Positions 54,123-63,394 of a stretch of 64,000 nt of DNA are shown piece after piece (position 1 is the first letter of the stretch; the number at the start of each line of letters is the position of its first letter). The notes under the pieces were generated by a model. That model searched no databases, was not told the DNA's origin, and worked only from the letters and a program-made list of their open reading frames with translations. Source of the stretch: Chloroflexus sp. Y-396-1 (GTDB lineage Bacteria > Chloroflexota > Chloroflexia > Chloroflexales > Chloroflexaceae); the NCBI RefSeq assembly GCF_000516515.1, contig NZ_KI911784.1, forward strand, positions 4,130,633 through 4,194,632, in the 5' to 3' direction. Both the position numbers and the translations under genes were made by a program.

Positions 54123-55544
54123 ATGCATCCTGATGAATTCCGGCGTCTTGGGTATCAAATTGTCGATATGATCGCCGATTATCGTGCTACGATTGCTAGT
54201 CGACCGGTCTGGTCACAATTGCGTCCCGGTGAGCTACGCAGCCAGTTGCCGACGAATCCCCCTGAACATCCCGAACCGCCAGAGTCCATCCTCGCCGATG
54301 TTGAACGGTTGATTATTCCCGGTCTTTCTAACTGGCAGCATCCGCGTTTTTTTGGGTACTTTCCGGCCAACGCCAGCCTGTCCTCGCTGCTCGGTGACAT
54401 GCTCAGTGGTGGACTGGGTCAGTTAGGACTCAACTGGCAGGCTAGTCCTCCTTTGACCGAGCTGGAAGAACTGACAACGGACTGGATGCGACAGTTGCTT
54501 GGTTTGAGTGAGGCATGGCGTGGGGTGATTCAGGATACGGCCAGCACCAGCACGCTGGTTGCGCTCCTGTGTGCCCGTGAACGCACCAGCGATCATAGTC
54601 AAGTGCGCGGTGGCCTGCAAGCCCTTCCCCAGCCGCTGGTCGTCTATACTTCAACGCAAAGCCATAGCTCAGTGGAAAAAGCTGTCCTCCTGGCCGGCTT
54701 TGGGCGCGAAAACCTGCGCCTGTTGCCGGTCGATGATCAATTTGCGCTGCGCGTCGATGCGCTTGAAGCGGCGATTGCAGCCGACCGTGCGGCGGGTCGT
54801 GTGCCCTGTGCAGTCGTTGCCAGCATTGGCGCTACAGCCACAACAGCCTGTGATCCGCTAGAACCGATTGGCGAACTGTGCCAGCGTGAGGGAATCTGGC
54901 TCCATGTCGATGCTGCTATGGCCGGTTCAGCAATGATACTCCCAGAATGCCGGCATTTGTGGCAGGGTATCGAACATGCCGATAGTCTGGTACTCAATCC
55001 GCACAAATGGTTGGGGGCCGCATTTGACTGCTCGCTCTACTATGTGCGCGATCCACAACACCTGATCAGGGTTATGTCGACAAATCCGAGCTATCTGCAA
55101 ACCAGTGCTGATGGTGCAGTAACGAACTATCGTGATTGGGGCATTCCCCTTGGACGACGCTTCCGCGCCTTGAAGCTCTACTTTCTTTTGCGTTGTGAAG
55201 GCGCCGAGGGGTTACGCGCTCGTTTACGCCGCGACCTCGCCAATGCCCGCTGGTTGGCAGAACAGATCGATACTACGCCGTATTGGCGAAGATTAGCTCC
55301 GGTACCATTGCAAACGGTTTGTGTACGCCACGAACCGCCTGGCCTTAGTGGTGATGATCTTGATCGTCATACGTTGCGCTGGGTAGGGATGATTAATGCT
55401 AGCGGTGCCGCATACGTAACCCCGGCAATGCTCGATGGCCGCTGGATGGTGCGTGTCAGTATCGGCGCCGAGCCAACCGAACACGCTGATGTAGTAGCCT
55501 TGTGGGAACTGATGCAAAAGACAGCGGCGCAAGCAATGGGGTAA
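54123..55544 (+). CDS. Pyridoxal-phosphate-dependent aromatic amino acid decarboxylase family
   Basis: 473 residues from ATG 54123, which follows GAGGAG; an in-frame ATG at 54066 has no ribosome site. Group II decarboxylase fold: HPRFFGYFPANAS (substrate region), HVDAAMAGSAMI with the PLP-binding Asp, and LNPHKWLG with the Schiff-base lysine. Plant and animal homologues act on DOPA, tryptophan or tyrosine; the bacterial substrate is unknown. Single gene. Confidence 0.85.
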   Translation: MHPDEFRRLGYQIVDMIADYRATIASRPVWSQLRPGELRSQLPTNPPEHPEPPESILADVERLIIPGLSNWQHPRFFGYFPANASLSSLLGDMLSGGLGQLGLNWQASPPLTELEELTTDWMRQLLGLSEAWRGVIQDTASTSTLVALLCARERTSDHSQVRGGLQALPQPLVVYTSTQSHSSVEKAVLLAGFGRENLRLLPVDDQFALRVDALEAAIAADRAAGRVPCAVVASIGATATTACDPLEPIGELCQREGIWLHVDAAMAGSAMILPECRHLWQGIEHADSLVLNPHKWLGAAFDCSLYYVRDPQHLIRVMSTNPSYLQTSADGAVTNYRDWGIPLGRRFRALKLYFLLRCEGAEGLRARLRRDLANARWLAEQIDTTPYWRRLAPVPLQTVCVRHEPPGLSGDDLDRHTLRWVGMINASGAAYVTPAMLDGRWMVRVSIGAEPTEHADVVALWELMQKTAAQAMG

Positions 55545-55744
55545 ATACCACGGAGGGCGGGTTGGGAATCTGCCCCGCCCATCGTATGGTAACATCGTAG
55601 GTGCGCAGCGATGCTGTGCCTGTGGCAGAACGGTCACAGTTTGTTGAACGCACAGGTCTATCGCATCGTAGGGGCGCAGCATTGCCCAGTACGGTGACAA
55701 GCGGATTTGATGGGCGTCCCAAACAATACGGCGATGTTACATGT

Positions 55745-56239
55745 CTATTGAAGTACCCGCCGTTGCCAGGTATTTTTATCGTACACGGCCAGCGCGTTAA
55801 CAAAGATTTGCACCGTCTTGTCATCTGCCGTCGTGACCGAGACAAAATATGGTGCTCCATCAACAACCCAGGCCATGGTAATCAGGTCTGGATCAACGAT
55901 GGCAATGCCCTGCACCCCTCGCAACACCGTCTTCTTCACCCGATTACTACCTGCGTTCGGTTGATGCTGCTCCCATACCTTACGAGCAGCCGAACCACCA
56001 GCAATCGTGATCGTCGCCGTCCCACCACGTGGGCGCAGGGCAACCAAAAAACCCTTCTCATCGGCAAAGGGCGCCGGTTCTAGCAACACATCGTAGTCAT
56101 CAGCAAATGTCGGTGGGAGCAGGTATTGCACCTGCACCGCTGCATTGGGGGGAGCCAACACCGGCTCAGGGATGAACGAACGACCGGCACAGCCACCGAG
56201 AAAAACCAGTACTGCCAAGAGAGGAAGGTATCGACGCAT
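55745..56239 (-). CDS. Putative lipoprotein, function unknown
   Basis: About 164 residues from ATG 56239, where a lipoprotein signal begins (MRRYLPLLAVLVFLGGC, lipobox LGGC); an upstream in-frame ATG at 56338 would spoil the signal. The mature part (YLLPPTFADDYDVLLEPAPFADEKGFLVAL; VDGAPYFVSVTTADDKTVQIFVNALAVYDKN) looks like a small beta-rich domain that I do not recognise. Downstream (55550-55700) are degenerate CATCGTAGGGGCGCAGC repeats. Confidence 0.6.
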   Translation of the reverse strand: MRRYLPLLAVLVFLGGCAGRSFIPEPVLAPPNAAVQVQYLLPPTFADDYDVLLEPAPFADEKGFLVALRPRGGTATITIAGGSAARKVWEQHQPNAGSNRVKKTVLRGVQGIAIVDPDLITMAWVVDGAPYFVSVTTADDKTVQIFVNALAVYDKNTWQRRVLQ

Positions 56240-56621
56240 AGCAGAAGCCTTGCATTTACATCGTAACCACATTGAGCATATCAATTTCAACCGCAATGGC
56301 AAGTGACGACAGATGTAGATTCCAAAATCGCATACCACCTCTGCCTCTATTTGAGAAGCAGAAGGGGCAGGAAGGATGAGCGTATCAACCGCCGACCTTT
56401 TCGTATGAGCTTAGCGCGTATCTGAAAAAAACCTGCTTCTGTCATCACCCGGAGACACCAACCGCTGATGCGCCCGTGCAGAGAGCGAATGCAGCCGATG
56501 GCGCAACACACGAACATACCATACGGGGCAGATTCCGATCACGCCCCGTATGGCCCAGCGACCGACAGGATCGGCAAGTCTCGCCATTCTCCTGGTGTCA
56601 GCGCGAACGACCATGGATGAA
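56240..56621. other. Intergenic region without a gene
   Basis: About 380 bp; no coding signal, terminator or RNA recognised. Confidence 0.35.
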
Positions 56622-58034
56622 TTAGAGATGAATCGGTGATCCATGCACTAGTGCGTGCGCAGCTTCACCGATTGCTTCGTAAAGGGTTGGATGCGCATGG
56701 ATCGTTTGCATCAGGCTCTCGCCGGTAGCCTCGTGGCTGAGGGCAATGCCACCCTCGGCAATCATTTCAGTCACCCGCGGGCCGATCATGTGAACGCCCA
56801 AAATCTCATCGTACTGGGCATCGGCCACCAGTTTGATAAAGCCGAAACGAGTTTGACCAATGACCCGGGCCTTACCATTGGCCGAGAAGGGGAATTTACC
56901 TATTTTCACTTGATAGCCGCGCTCACGCGCTTTAGCTTCGGTGAGACCAACGCTGGCAATTTCGGGGTTGCAGTAGGTACAGGCAGCGATCTTGCCATAA
57001 TCAATTGGGGTGACATGATGACCGGCGATATGTTCAGCGGCCAGAATGCCTTCAGCACTGGCCTTGTGGGCCAGCCACGGCGTGTTGGCCGTACAATCGC
57101 CAATTGCGTAAATCCCCTCGGCGCTGGTGCGCAAGAAGCCATCAGTCTCGATAAAACCACGACTGTTCACTTTGACACCGACCTCTTCCAGGCCGATATT
57201 CTCGGTATTTGGCGCAATGCCAATCGAGACCAGTAGCTTTTCGACGGCAATTTGTTGCGGTTTGCCGGTATTATCCACCACGGTAACAACGATCTTATCA
57301 CCGCCGACATCAACCCCTTCGACTTTCGCACCGGCTAGGGTTTTGATCCCACGACGCTGGAATGCCTTGGTCAATTCAACGCTTACCTCTTCATCTTCGT
57401 TAGGCACAATCCGCGGGAGCGCTTCAACAATTGTCACCTCGCTCCCGAAGGAACGAAACATCGACGCAAACTCAACCCCAATCGCGCCGGCGCCTATTGC
57501 CAGTAGGCTGGACGGAACCGCTTTCAGATTCAGCATATCGGTCGAGGAGAGCACCCGCTCGCCATCGAAAGGAATGCCGGGGAAGGGACGCGGCCGGCCG
57601 CCGGTGGCGACGATGATATGTTTGGCCGCCAGCACACGCTCACCACCCTCGTTCAATTGCACGTGTACTTGACCTCGTCCGATCAGGCGACCACGACCGG
57701 CGACCACCTCGATTTTATTCTTCTTCATCAAGAAGGCTACGCCATCGGTACTCTGCTTGACGACTGTATCCTTATGCTTCATCGCACCGGTCAGCTCGAA
57801 GGTAACGTGCTCTACATTAATGCCAAAACGCTTCGCCTCTTTCACTTCTTCCAGCAGATCGGCGCTGTGTAGCAACGCTTTGGTGGGGATACAACCGATG
57901 TTGAGACAAACACCGCCAAGCGCATTGACTTCGACGATTGCTATTTTCATACCAAGTTGGGCGGCCCGAATGGCTGCAACGTAGCCTCCCGGTCCAGAGC
58001 CAAGGACTACCAGATCATACACCTGTTCGCTCAC
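56622..58034 (-). CDS. lpdA: Dihydrolipoyl dehydrogenase
   Basis: E3 subunit of 2-oxoacid dehydrogenase and glycine-cleavage complexes; reoxidises dihydrolipoate with NAD. About 470 residues from GTG 58034 (VSEQVYDLVVLGSGPGGY), preceded by AAAGGG; the frame upstream is open but not conserved. FAD motif GSGPGGYVAA, redox pair in GGVCLNIGCIPTKALLHS, NAD motif GAGAIGVEFA, and the C-terminal His-Glu in HAHPTLYEAIGE. Lies downstream of lipA, in a lipoate-related neighbourhood. Confidence 0.94.
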   Translation of the reverse strand: MSEQVYDLVVLGSGPGGYVAAIRAAQLGMKIAIVEVNALGGVCLNIGCIPTKALLHSADLLEEVKEAKRFGINVEHVTFELTGAMKHKDTVVKQSTDGVAFLMKKNKIEVVAGRGRLIGRGQVHVQLNEGGERVLAAKHIIVATGGRPRPFPGIPFDGERVLSSTDMLNLKAVPSSLLAIGAGAIGVEFASMFRSFGSEVTIVEALPRIVPNEDEEVSVELTKAFQRRGIKTLAGAKVEGVDVGGDKIVVTVVDNTGKPQQIAVEKLLVSIGIAPNTENIGLEEVGVKVNSRGFIETDGFLRTSAEGIYAIGDCTANTPWLAHKASAEGILAAEHIAGHHVTPIDYGKIAACTYCNPEIASVGLTEAKARERGYQVKIGKFPFSANGKARVIGQTRFGFIKLVADAQYDEILGVHMIGPRVTEMIAEGGIALSHEATGESLMQTIHAHPTLYEAIGEAAHALVHGSPIHL

Positions 58035-58156
58035 AGTATAACCCTTTCTTTTTAGAGCAGCGATCCACCAATCGCTGCATCGTCCGATCATACGACCGCA
58101 TTGAAATGATAGGCAAGAGCGCAGATCACCGATGAACCCTGCGCTCTTGGAAACGC

Positions 58157-59077
58157 TTAGTGTTGAGCCGCACCGACGTGGAGGTGAGCATTGTAGCTTG
58201 ATCGTACCAGTGGGCCACTCTCAACGTGGGTAAAGCCTCGTGCCAGAGCGTAGCGACGAAACTCGGCAAATTCATCAGGCGTGACGTAGCGATGGACTGG
58301 CCAGTAGCTTGCATCAGGGGCTAGATATTGGCCTATCGTCAGCACATTCACATCGACCTCACGCAAGCGATCAATAACCTCAAAGACTTCCTCATTCGTC
58401 TCGCCAGCGCCTACCATCATACCACTTTTGGTCACCAAATGAGGACGAGCTGCCCTAGCACGAGCCAATAACTCGATACTCTGCTCGAACGTTGCCCGCG
58501 GTCGGAACCGTCGAAACAGACGTGGCACCGTCTCGATGTTATGGTTAAGCACATCCGGCTCGGCTGCTAAAACTGTTGCCAGCGCGTCCCAATTGCCGTC
58601 AAAATCGGGAATGAGCACTTCGACCTTGCAATCGGGAACTTTCTGTCGGATCAGTTCAATAGTGCGAGCAAAGATATGCGCACCACCATCGGGTACATCA
58701 TCACGATTTACCGAGGTCAGCACGGCAAATTTCAGCTTCAGATGGGCAACCGACTCGGCTACCCGTTCAGGTTCTTGTTCATCAATTGGCTTCGGTTTCC
58801 CTTTACCGATTGCACAGTACCGGCAACCACGGGTACAAATATCGCCAAGCAAAAGGAATGTCGCAGTGCGATGATTCCAGCATTCGCCAATATTTGGACA
58901 GCGGGCTTCTTCACAAACGGTGTGCAGATTCTTCTCACGCATCAGGCGCAACACATCGTGATAGTTGACACCACCCGGCGCCCGCGCTTTCAACCATTCA
59001 GGGCGACGTGGTCGGTTGGTTGCAGTCGGTGTAGATTGCGTTACACCTACATCACTAAGTGGGATAAGTTCTGCCAT
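58157..59077 (-). CDS. lipA: Lipoyl synthase
   Basis: Radical-SAM enzyme that inserts two sulfurs into octanoyl groups on E2 or GcvH. 306 residues with the auxiliary cluster CEEARCPNIGECW, the radical-SAM triad CTRGCRYCAIGKG, and the C-terminal RSSYNAH (Arg-Ser-Ser-Tyr) that ligates the auxiliary cluster. Completes the octanoyltransferase (lipB) and lpdA set on the same strand. Confidence 0.95.
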   Translation of the reverse strand: MAELIPLSDVGVTQSTPTATNRPRRPEWLKARAPGGVNYHDVLRLMREKNLHTVCEEARCPNIGECWNHRTATFLLLGDICTRGCRYCAIGKGKPKPIDEQEPERVAESVAHLKLKFAVLTSVNRDDVPDGGAHIFARTIELIRQKVPDCKVEVLIPDFDGNWDALATVLAAEPDVLNHNIETVPRLFRRFRPRATFEQSIELLARARAARPHLVTKSGMMVGAGETNEEVFEVIDRLREVDVNVLTIGQYLAPDASYWPVHRYVTPDEFAEFRRYALARGFTHVESGPLVRSSYNAHLHVGAAQH

Positions 59078-59164
59078 TGGCGTTCTCGCCTTCCAGTGAT
59101 CGTCGATCAGGTCACACGATCAGATAACGATTCAATTGGCATACATATTGTACCGCAGATCATT

Positions 59165-59918
59165 CTAAACTGAGCGACCGGTCTTTTTACGATGCTTCTG
59201 TTCGTACATTCGTTGATCGGCTAGAGCCAGTAACTCTACACCCGAACCTTCTTCAGCCCAGGCAAATCCATAGCTGACCTGAAAGCAATCCACTACTTGG
59301 TATAACTTTTCTACTTGCTGTCTGGATAGGAGGACGGCAAATTCATCGCCGCCTAAGCGAAACGCTTCAAACCCTGCCTGCCGCAGGGCTTCAGCAAAAC
59401 GTTGCAACAATTGATCTCCGGCCTGATGCCCCTGGCTATCATTCACCTTTTTCAAATCATCGAGATCAAGGAATGCTAATCCCCATCCTCTTGGAAGACT
59501 ATCCGCCAATCGCCGCTCAAGCGCACGTCGATTCCCTAAACCGGTCAGCCAATCGTATCGAGCCTGTCGCTCAAGTTCTTCGCGATATCCTGCGGCATAC
59601 AGAGCCGAAAGTAAATAATCACAGAAGAGAGCCGCTAAGTCGCAGTTCTGTTGGATCATCGATATTGGGTATTTCAAGGAGAAGATACATTGGATGAGGA
59701 GGACCGAAAAAGTAAGCGCCATATCCCCCGGCAATCCGACCACGGCTGGGAAGTCCCTGGGCAGAGTCGGGATCAAGCACCCTGAGCTTCCCAAGCTCGA
59801 ATATCCAGCCTACATAGCGTTGAGCGTGGTCAAGGACACCAGAAACCGGCAGATTTGTATAACCGGTTGCTGTTTCGTGTAAGAGTAACAACCGTACTAA
59901 CAGCGTCTCAAGACTCAT
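59165..59918 (-). pseudogene. Diguanylate cyclase (GGDEF) gene with a frameshift
   Basis: Two overlapping frames make one protein: 59918-59619 (99 codons, an N-terminal region with no domain I can name) and 59794-59165, which carries the GGDEF domain (YDWLTGLGNRRALERRLA; FLDLDDLKKVND; RLGGDEFAVLL intact). The frames overlap around 59622-59650; ...SGSLL|CDYLLSAL would be continuous if one base were restored near TCTCTTCTGTGA. Its ATG overlaps the TGA of the upstream gene (ATGA at 59915-59918). Either a real one-base deletion or a sequence error; if real, the cyclase domain would be translated poorly or not at all. Confidence 0.65.
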
Positions 59919-60404
59919 ACCTTATCGACCGGAATGTTCAGCAAATCCGTCCAGGTATTAATGAACGCAAATACCCCTACGACTGCGACTGCCTCTTGCA
60001 CTTCAATATCGCTCAGACCTGACTCACGCAGTTCCTCCAGAAGATGTGTATCAGGTGAAGCAGTTGCTTGCAGCCTGAGCAAAACGGAGTAATGCCTGAA
60101 CACGAGTGGGTAGTGTCGGTAAGATTTCGCCACGACGTAACGAATCGAGCAAACTCGCTTCCAACCCCTGAACCATCAAAGCGTGCAGATGAATTTCGGC
60201 AGCGTATCGTGATCCACGAGACTGTGAACTGACAACTCCCATCATCTCTTTCACGGTACGCGGCAACACTCCACGCAATACCACATGACGGAAGGCTTTC
60301 CAGAGTGCTGTCTGTATATCGGTGCTTTGAGCATGGGCAAAGATATTCGGGATAACTCCAAATCCAAGTTCATCCACTATCTCCTGTACCGTATCTTTCG
60401 ACAT
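59915..60404 (-). pseudogene. Carboxymuconolactone decarboxylase/AhpD-like gene with a frameshift
   Basis: Start ATG 60404 follows GGAGG by 5 bp. The first frame (to a stop at 60051) covers SKDTVQEIVDELGFGVIPNIFAH ... LPTRVQALLRFAQA; a second frame from about 60085 down to 59915 continues the alpha-helical fold (ASPDTHLLEELRESGLSDIEVQEAVAVVGVFAFINTWTDLLNIPVD). Joining needs a one-base shift near 60060-60085. The usual AhpD CxxC is absent (AAEIHLHAL at its place). Adjacent and coupled to the frameshifted GGDEF gene. Role unknown. Confidence 0.65.
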
Positions 60405-60677
60405 ACATACCTCCGAATCGATACAAATAGTGAAACTACGTGCCAGTGCTTTGGGCTGAAAAGGTTTATTGTGCACAAATCTTTCGTTGCCAGTGTGTTG
60501 CTATTGTATCATGAAAAATAGAATAAACTGGTAAGAAAGGCGTCATTATTCGGGAATGCAAAATTCGGTAAGAAGAAAGAGATTTTTTGTCTTCACTAAA
60601 TAGAAGTAAATACAAACTCTAAAAAGATAAGATAAAAGTAGATATTCGATATAAAATGTCAACCTTCAAAAAACAAG

Positions 60678-61352
60678 CTATGCCATTAACAACACCTCTT
60701 CACGTGGCACCAGTTCAAACACCTCGCACATCCTTGCAATAAGTCGTTCAGTAACCTCGGCAAAGGATGGTACGATACCGAGTTCGTTAGCCAGTGACGT
60801 CACACCGCGATCTATGATCCCACAGGGAACGATCAACTCAAAGCCACTGAGGTCTGGATCAATGTTGAGCGCCAGGCCATGGGTCGTCACGCCACTTGCA
60901 CTAAGCTTCACACCAATGGCACAGATTTTCGCCGCACCGTTTCGCACCCAAACCCCGGTTAAGCCCGCGATACGCTCGCCAACCAGACCGTAGTCGGCTA
61001 ACACCCGAATCACACTCTCTTCCAACCCACGCACATAGCGGCCAACATCACTGCCGTGCTGCGAGAGTTTGAAGATCGGGTAAGCAACCAGTTGTCCCGG
61101 CGCATGATAGGTCACTTCCCCACCTCGATCACTCTGAACGACCACCACACCGCGTGCGGCTAACTCGGCAGGTGAGGCAAGCACATGCTCAGGACGTGCC
61201 TTGTTGCCTAAGGTAATTGTCGGTGGATGTTCGAGCACCAGCAGCGTATCACCGATCTGACCATGCGAACGCTTGTGGGCTAATTGGCGCTGAATATCCC
61301 ATGCCGTAGTATATGCGATACGACCAAGATGATATACCGTCAATGTGCGCAT
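60678..61352 (-). CDS. lipB: Octanoyl-[acyl-carrier-protein]-protein octanoyltransferase
   Basis: Transfers octanoate from acyl carrier protein to lipoyl domains. About 224 residues from ATG 61352 (MRTLTVYHLGRIAYTTAWDIQ), preceded by GAATGAGAG; ATG 61376 is in frame but would sit in that ribosome region. Motifs: DRGGEVTYHAPGQLVAYP, catalytic Lys in KICAIGVK and catalytic Cys in FELIVPCGI. Followed by an AT-rich 270-bp gap (60405-60677) before the broken AhpD-like gene. Confidence 0.93.
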   Translation of the reverse strand: MRTLTVYHLGRIAYTTAWDIQRQLAHKRSHGQIGDTLLVLEHPPTITLGNKARPEHVLASPAELAARGVVVVQSDRGGEVTYHAPGQLVAYPIFKLSQHGSDVGRYVRGLEESVIRVLADYGLVGERIAGLTGVWVRNGAAKICAIGVKLSASGVTTHGLALNIDPDLSGFELIVPCGIIDRGVTSLANELGIVPSFAEVTERLIARMCEVFELVPREEVLLMA

Positions 61353-61619
61353 ATTTCTCTCATTCCTAACTGACATGGTTCTTGTCCAATAGAGTATGTG
61401 GTATCACGCGAAAATCTAACTAGTGTCATCTAGTCGTGTTGGTAAACAACTTTTTTGCAATAGCTTGCAGCCTTTCCTGACTTTCGCTGCAGGGAAAAGG
61501 TCAACTATTGCGCCCTTTTCCGATCACTGTTCTCAGTATAACCGATCAGCCTGGGCTATCGGGAAGGAAACTTGTGGTAGGCTAAAGAGGGGTATCCTGA
61601 CAGTACCGAGGTCAACACA

Positions 61620-62363
61620 ATGCGAATGCTACTGATAGTGCTAACCGGCTGCCTAATCTTGAGTGCGTGTAGCGAAACGACCGCAGGCACCGATCTTACC
61701 AGACCATCACCAATGATCTTCTCGCCAGAAGCGTATACTCCAACTACCATGATTATCACTCCAGCACCGATTACGCCTACGCTTACCCCATCGCCAACAC
61801 CGGTGCTACCACCAACGATTACCCCAACACCTTTAGTGACACCGACGGCACTGCCTACTTCCACACCCGTGCTGTCGGCAACAGTAACACCTCTGGCAAC
61901 CCCATCACCGGTAGGCGACCGTACACCTGTTCGACTGGTCATTCCAGAAATAAAACTCGACCGCACCCTGATACCGGTAGGACTTGATGCGCAACATGTG
62001 CCGGTTGTGCCCGATCACGATGTTGGCTGGTACATCTACAGCGCTAAGCCGGGGCAAGGTGAGAATATCGTGTTGTGGGGTCATGTGCTGCGCTTTCGCA
62101 AAGCCCCCCAAATTCCGGCCCCCTTTGCGAATATTGATCGCTTGACCATCGGGAGTGAGATATTCCTCTACAGTGCCGATGGGACAACGTTTCGCTACGT
62201 CGTGGCTCGCAAAGAGCGCGTGACTCCCGATCAAGTGCAATACATTCTGCCCACGGGTGATGAGCGATTGACTCTTGTGTCGTGTATTGGCGACCGGGTC
62301 ATCGTTGATGGAACGGTTGAACTTACGCATCGTCTGATCACGATTGCAGTACCGGCGCCGTAG
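61620..62363 (+). CDS. Lipid-anchored sortase-family transpeptidase
   Basis: 247 residues. A lipoprotein signal ends in LSAC (Cys17), followed by an 80-residue Pro/Thr-rich stalk (repeated TPTxTP) and a sortase domain (about 105-245): VRLVIPEIKLDRTLIPVG, catalytic His in LWGHVLRF, Cys in LTLVSCIGD and Arg in HRLITIAV. Most sortases are held by a transmembrane helix; a lipobox anchor on a stalk is unusual. GAGGT lies 7 bp before ATG 61620. No pilin or LPXTG-like substrate gene is adjacent. Confidence 0.82.
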   Translation: MRMLLIVLTGCLILSACSETTAGTDLTRPSPMIFSPEAYTPTTMIITPAPITPTLTPSPTPVLPPTITPTPLVTPTALPTSTPVLSATVTPLATPSPVGDRTPVRLVIPEIKLDRTLIPVGLDAQHVPVVPDHDVGWYIYSAKPGQGENIVLWGHVLRFRKAPQIPAPFANIDRLTIGSEIFLYSADGTTFRYVVARKERVTPDQVQYILPTGDERLTLVSCIGDRVIVDGTVELTHRLITIAVPAP

Positions 62364-62556
62364 CGGCGATCACGGCTGGAGGTGTGACTGAACATAAACG
62401 GGTTAGCGTGGGCGCACAGCAATGTGTGTCTACAATGTCATACCCTACCGTGAATATAGTCCGGTATCACCACTTTTGTTCAACTGTACTATAGAGCGCG
62501 GTATGCTGTCACCCGCTACGATATGGCGACGTATGTTGCGAAGAGTACGAACCCGG

Positions 62557-63384
62557 TCAGAACATTCTCAACTGTTCATCCCTTGGCGGGTGAAATGTAC
62601 CGATGATGATAAATGGGTTGGGTGACTTTTTGTGATACTTTAGTGTCGTCCCTAGGAAGAAGTATAAGTCTTTTGTTCGAGCAAAATCATCGAAATACTT
62701 TCGACGAACATCTTCAACTGCCTTTTGTTCGTTTCCTTCGTGTCTCTCTAAACAATTCCAGAAAAGTTGTCCTGTCTCCCAATCTTCAATCATCAGATTA
62801 CTTTCTTTGCCAGAACTATCTCTGAATCGATATTTGAACGTATATGGTAGCTTCCGTACTATCTGAAATTCTTTCTCTAAGTCTTCTTCCTCATCGAGGA
62901 AAAGTTTTAATTGTTTTCTCCTTCCTTGAATTTGCTGAAATTTTCTCATATCCCACTCTCTGTCAGTTGGCTCAGCATAGAAGTCAAGGATTTCTGTAGG
63001 TTTGAAAGTAGCTAGTGATGTGTAGAGTTGTGGATTCTTTGCCTCTGCAATCAGCTCAGCAAGGTTGTCGTAGACCTTTTTCAGACAGATACGCCTACGC
63101 TCCTCCCAAAAACGCTTCGTATCGATATGGCCGACAACTTCTATTTTTGATCCTGGTACTGGTCGATAGCTCTCTGGACGAAAATCTCGTTCGTTTCTTT
63201 CCAAATCAATGGTGATCCAGTCATACTTTTTGTACCGTTCGTCGTAGGTTTTTTTACGGAAAGGAATTGGATAAATCCTTACCCATGAACCGTCCTCACG
63301 AAATCCGGCAGTACAAACGAGTTCATCGTATCTGACCGAAATGGTGGGATACGTTTTAACGGTGATGAGCACTTTCATGCGCAT
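62557..63384 (-). CDS. Conserved protein of unknown function paired with a DUF488 gene
   Basis: 275 soluble residues, rich in charged and aromatic residues. N-terminal block VLITVKTYPTISVRYDELVCTAGFREDGSWVRIYPIPFR and C-terminal block FFLGTTLKYHKKSPNPFIIIGTFHPP are the conserved-looking ends. I know similar proteins only as neighbours of DUF488 genes. GAGGGG lies 6 bp before ATG 63384, and the DUF488 stop is 10 bp upstream, so the two are coupled. No function assigned. Confidence 0.6.
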   Translation of the reverse strand: MRMKVLITVKTYPTISVRYDELVCTAGFREDGSWVRIYPIPFRKKTYDERYKKYDWITIDLERNERDFRPESYRPVPGSKIEVVGHIDTKRFWEERRRICLKKVYDNLAELIAEAKNPQLYTSLATFKPTEILDFYAEPTDREWDMRKFQQIQGRRKQLKLFLDEEEDLEKEFQIVRKLPYTFKYRFRDSSGKESNLMIEDWETGQLFWNCLERHEGNEQKAVEDVRRKYFDDFARTKDLYFFLGTTLKYHKKSPNPFIIIGTFHPPRDEQLRMF

Positions 63385-63394
63385 GACGATCCCC

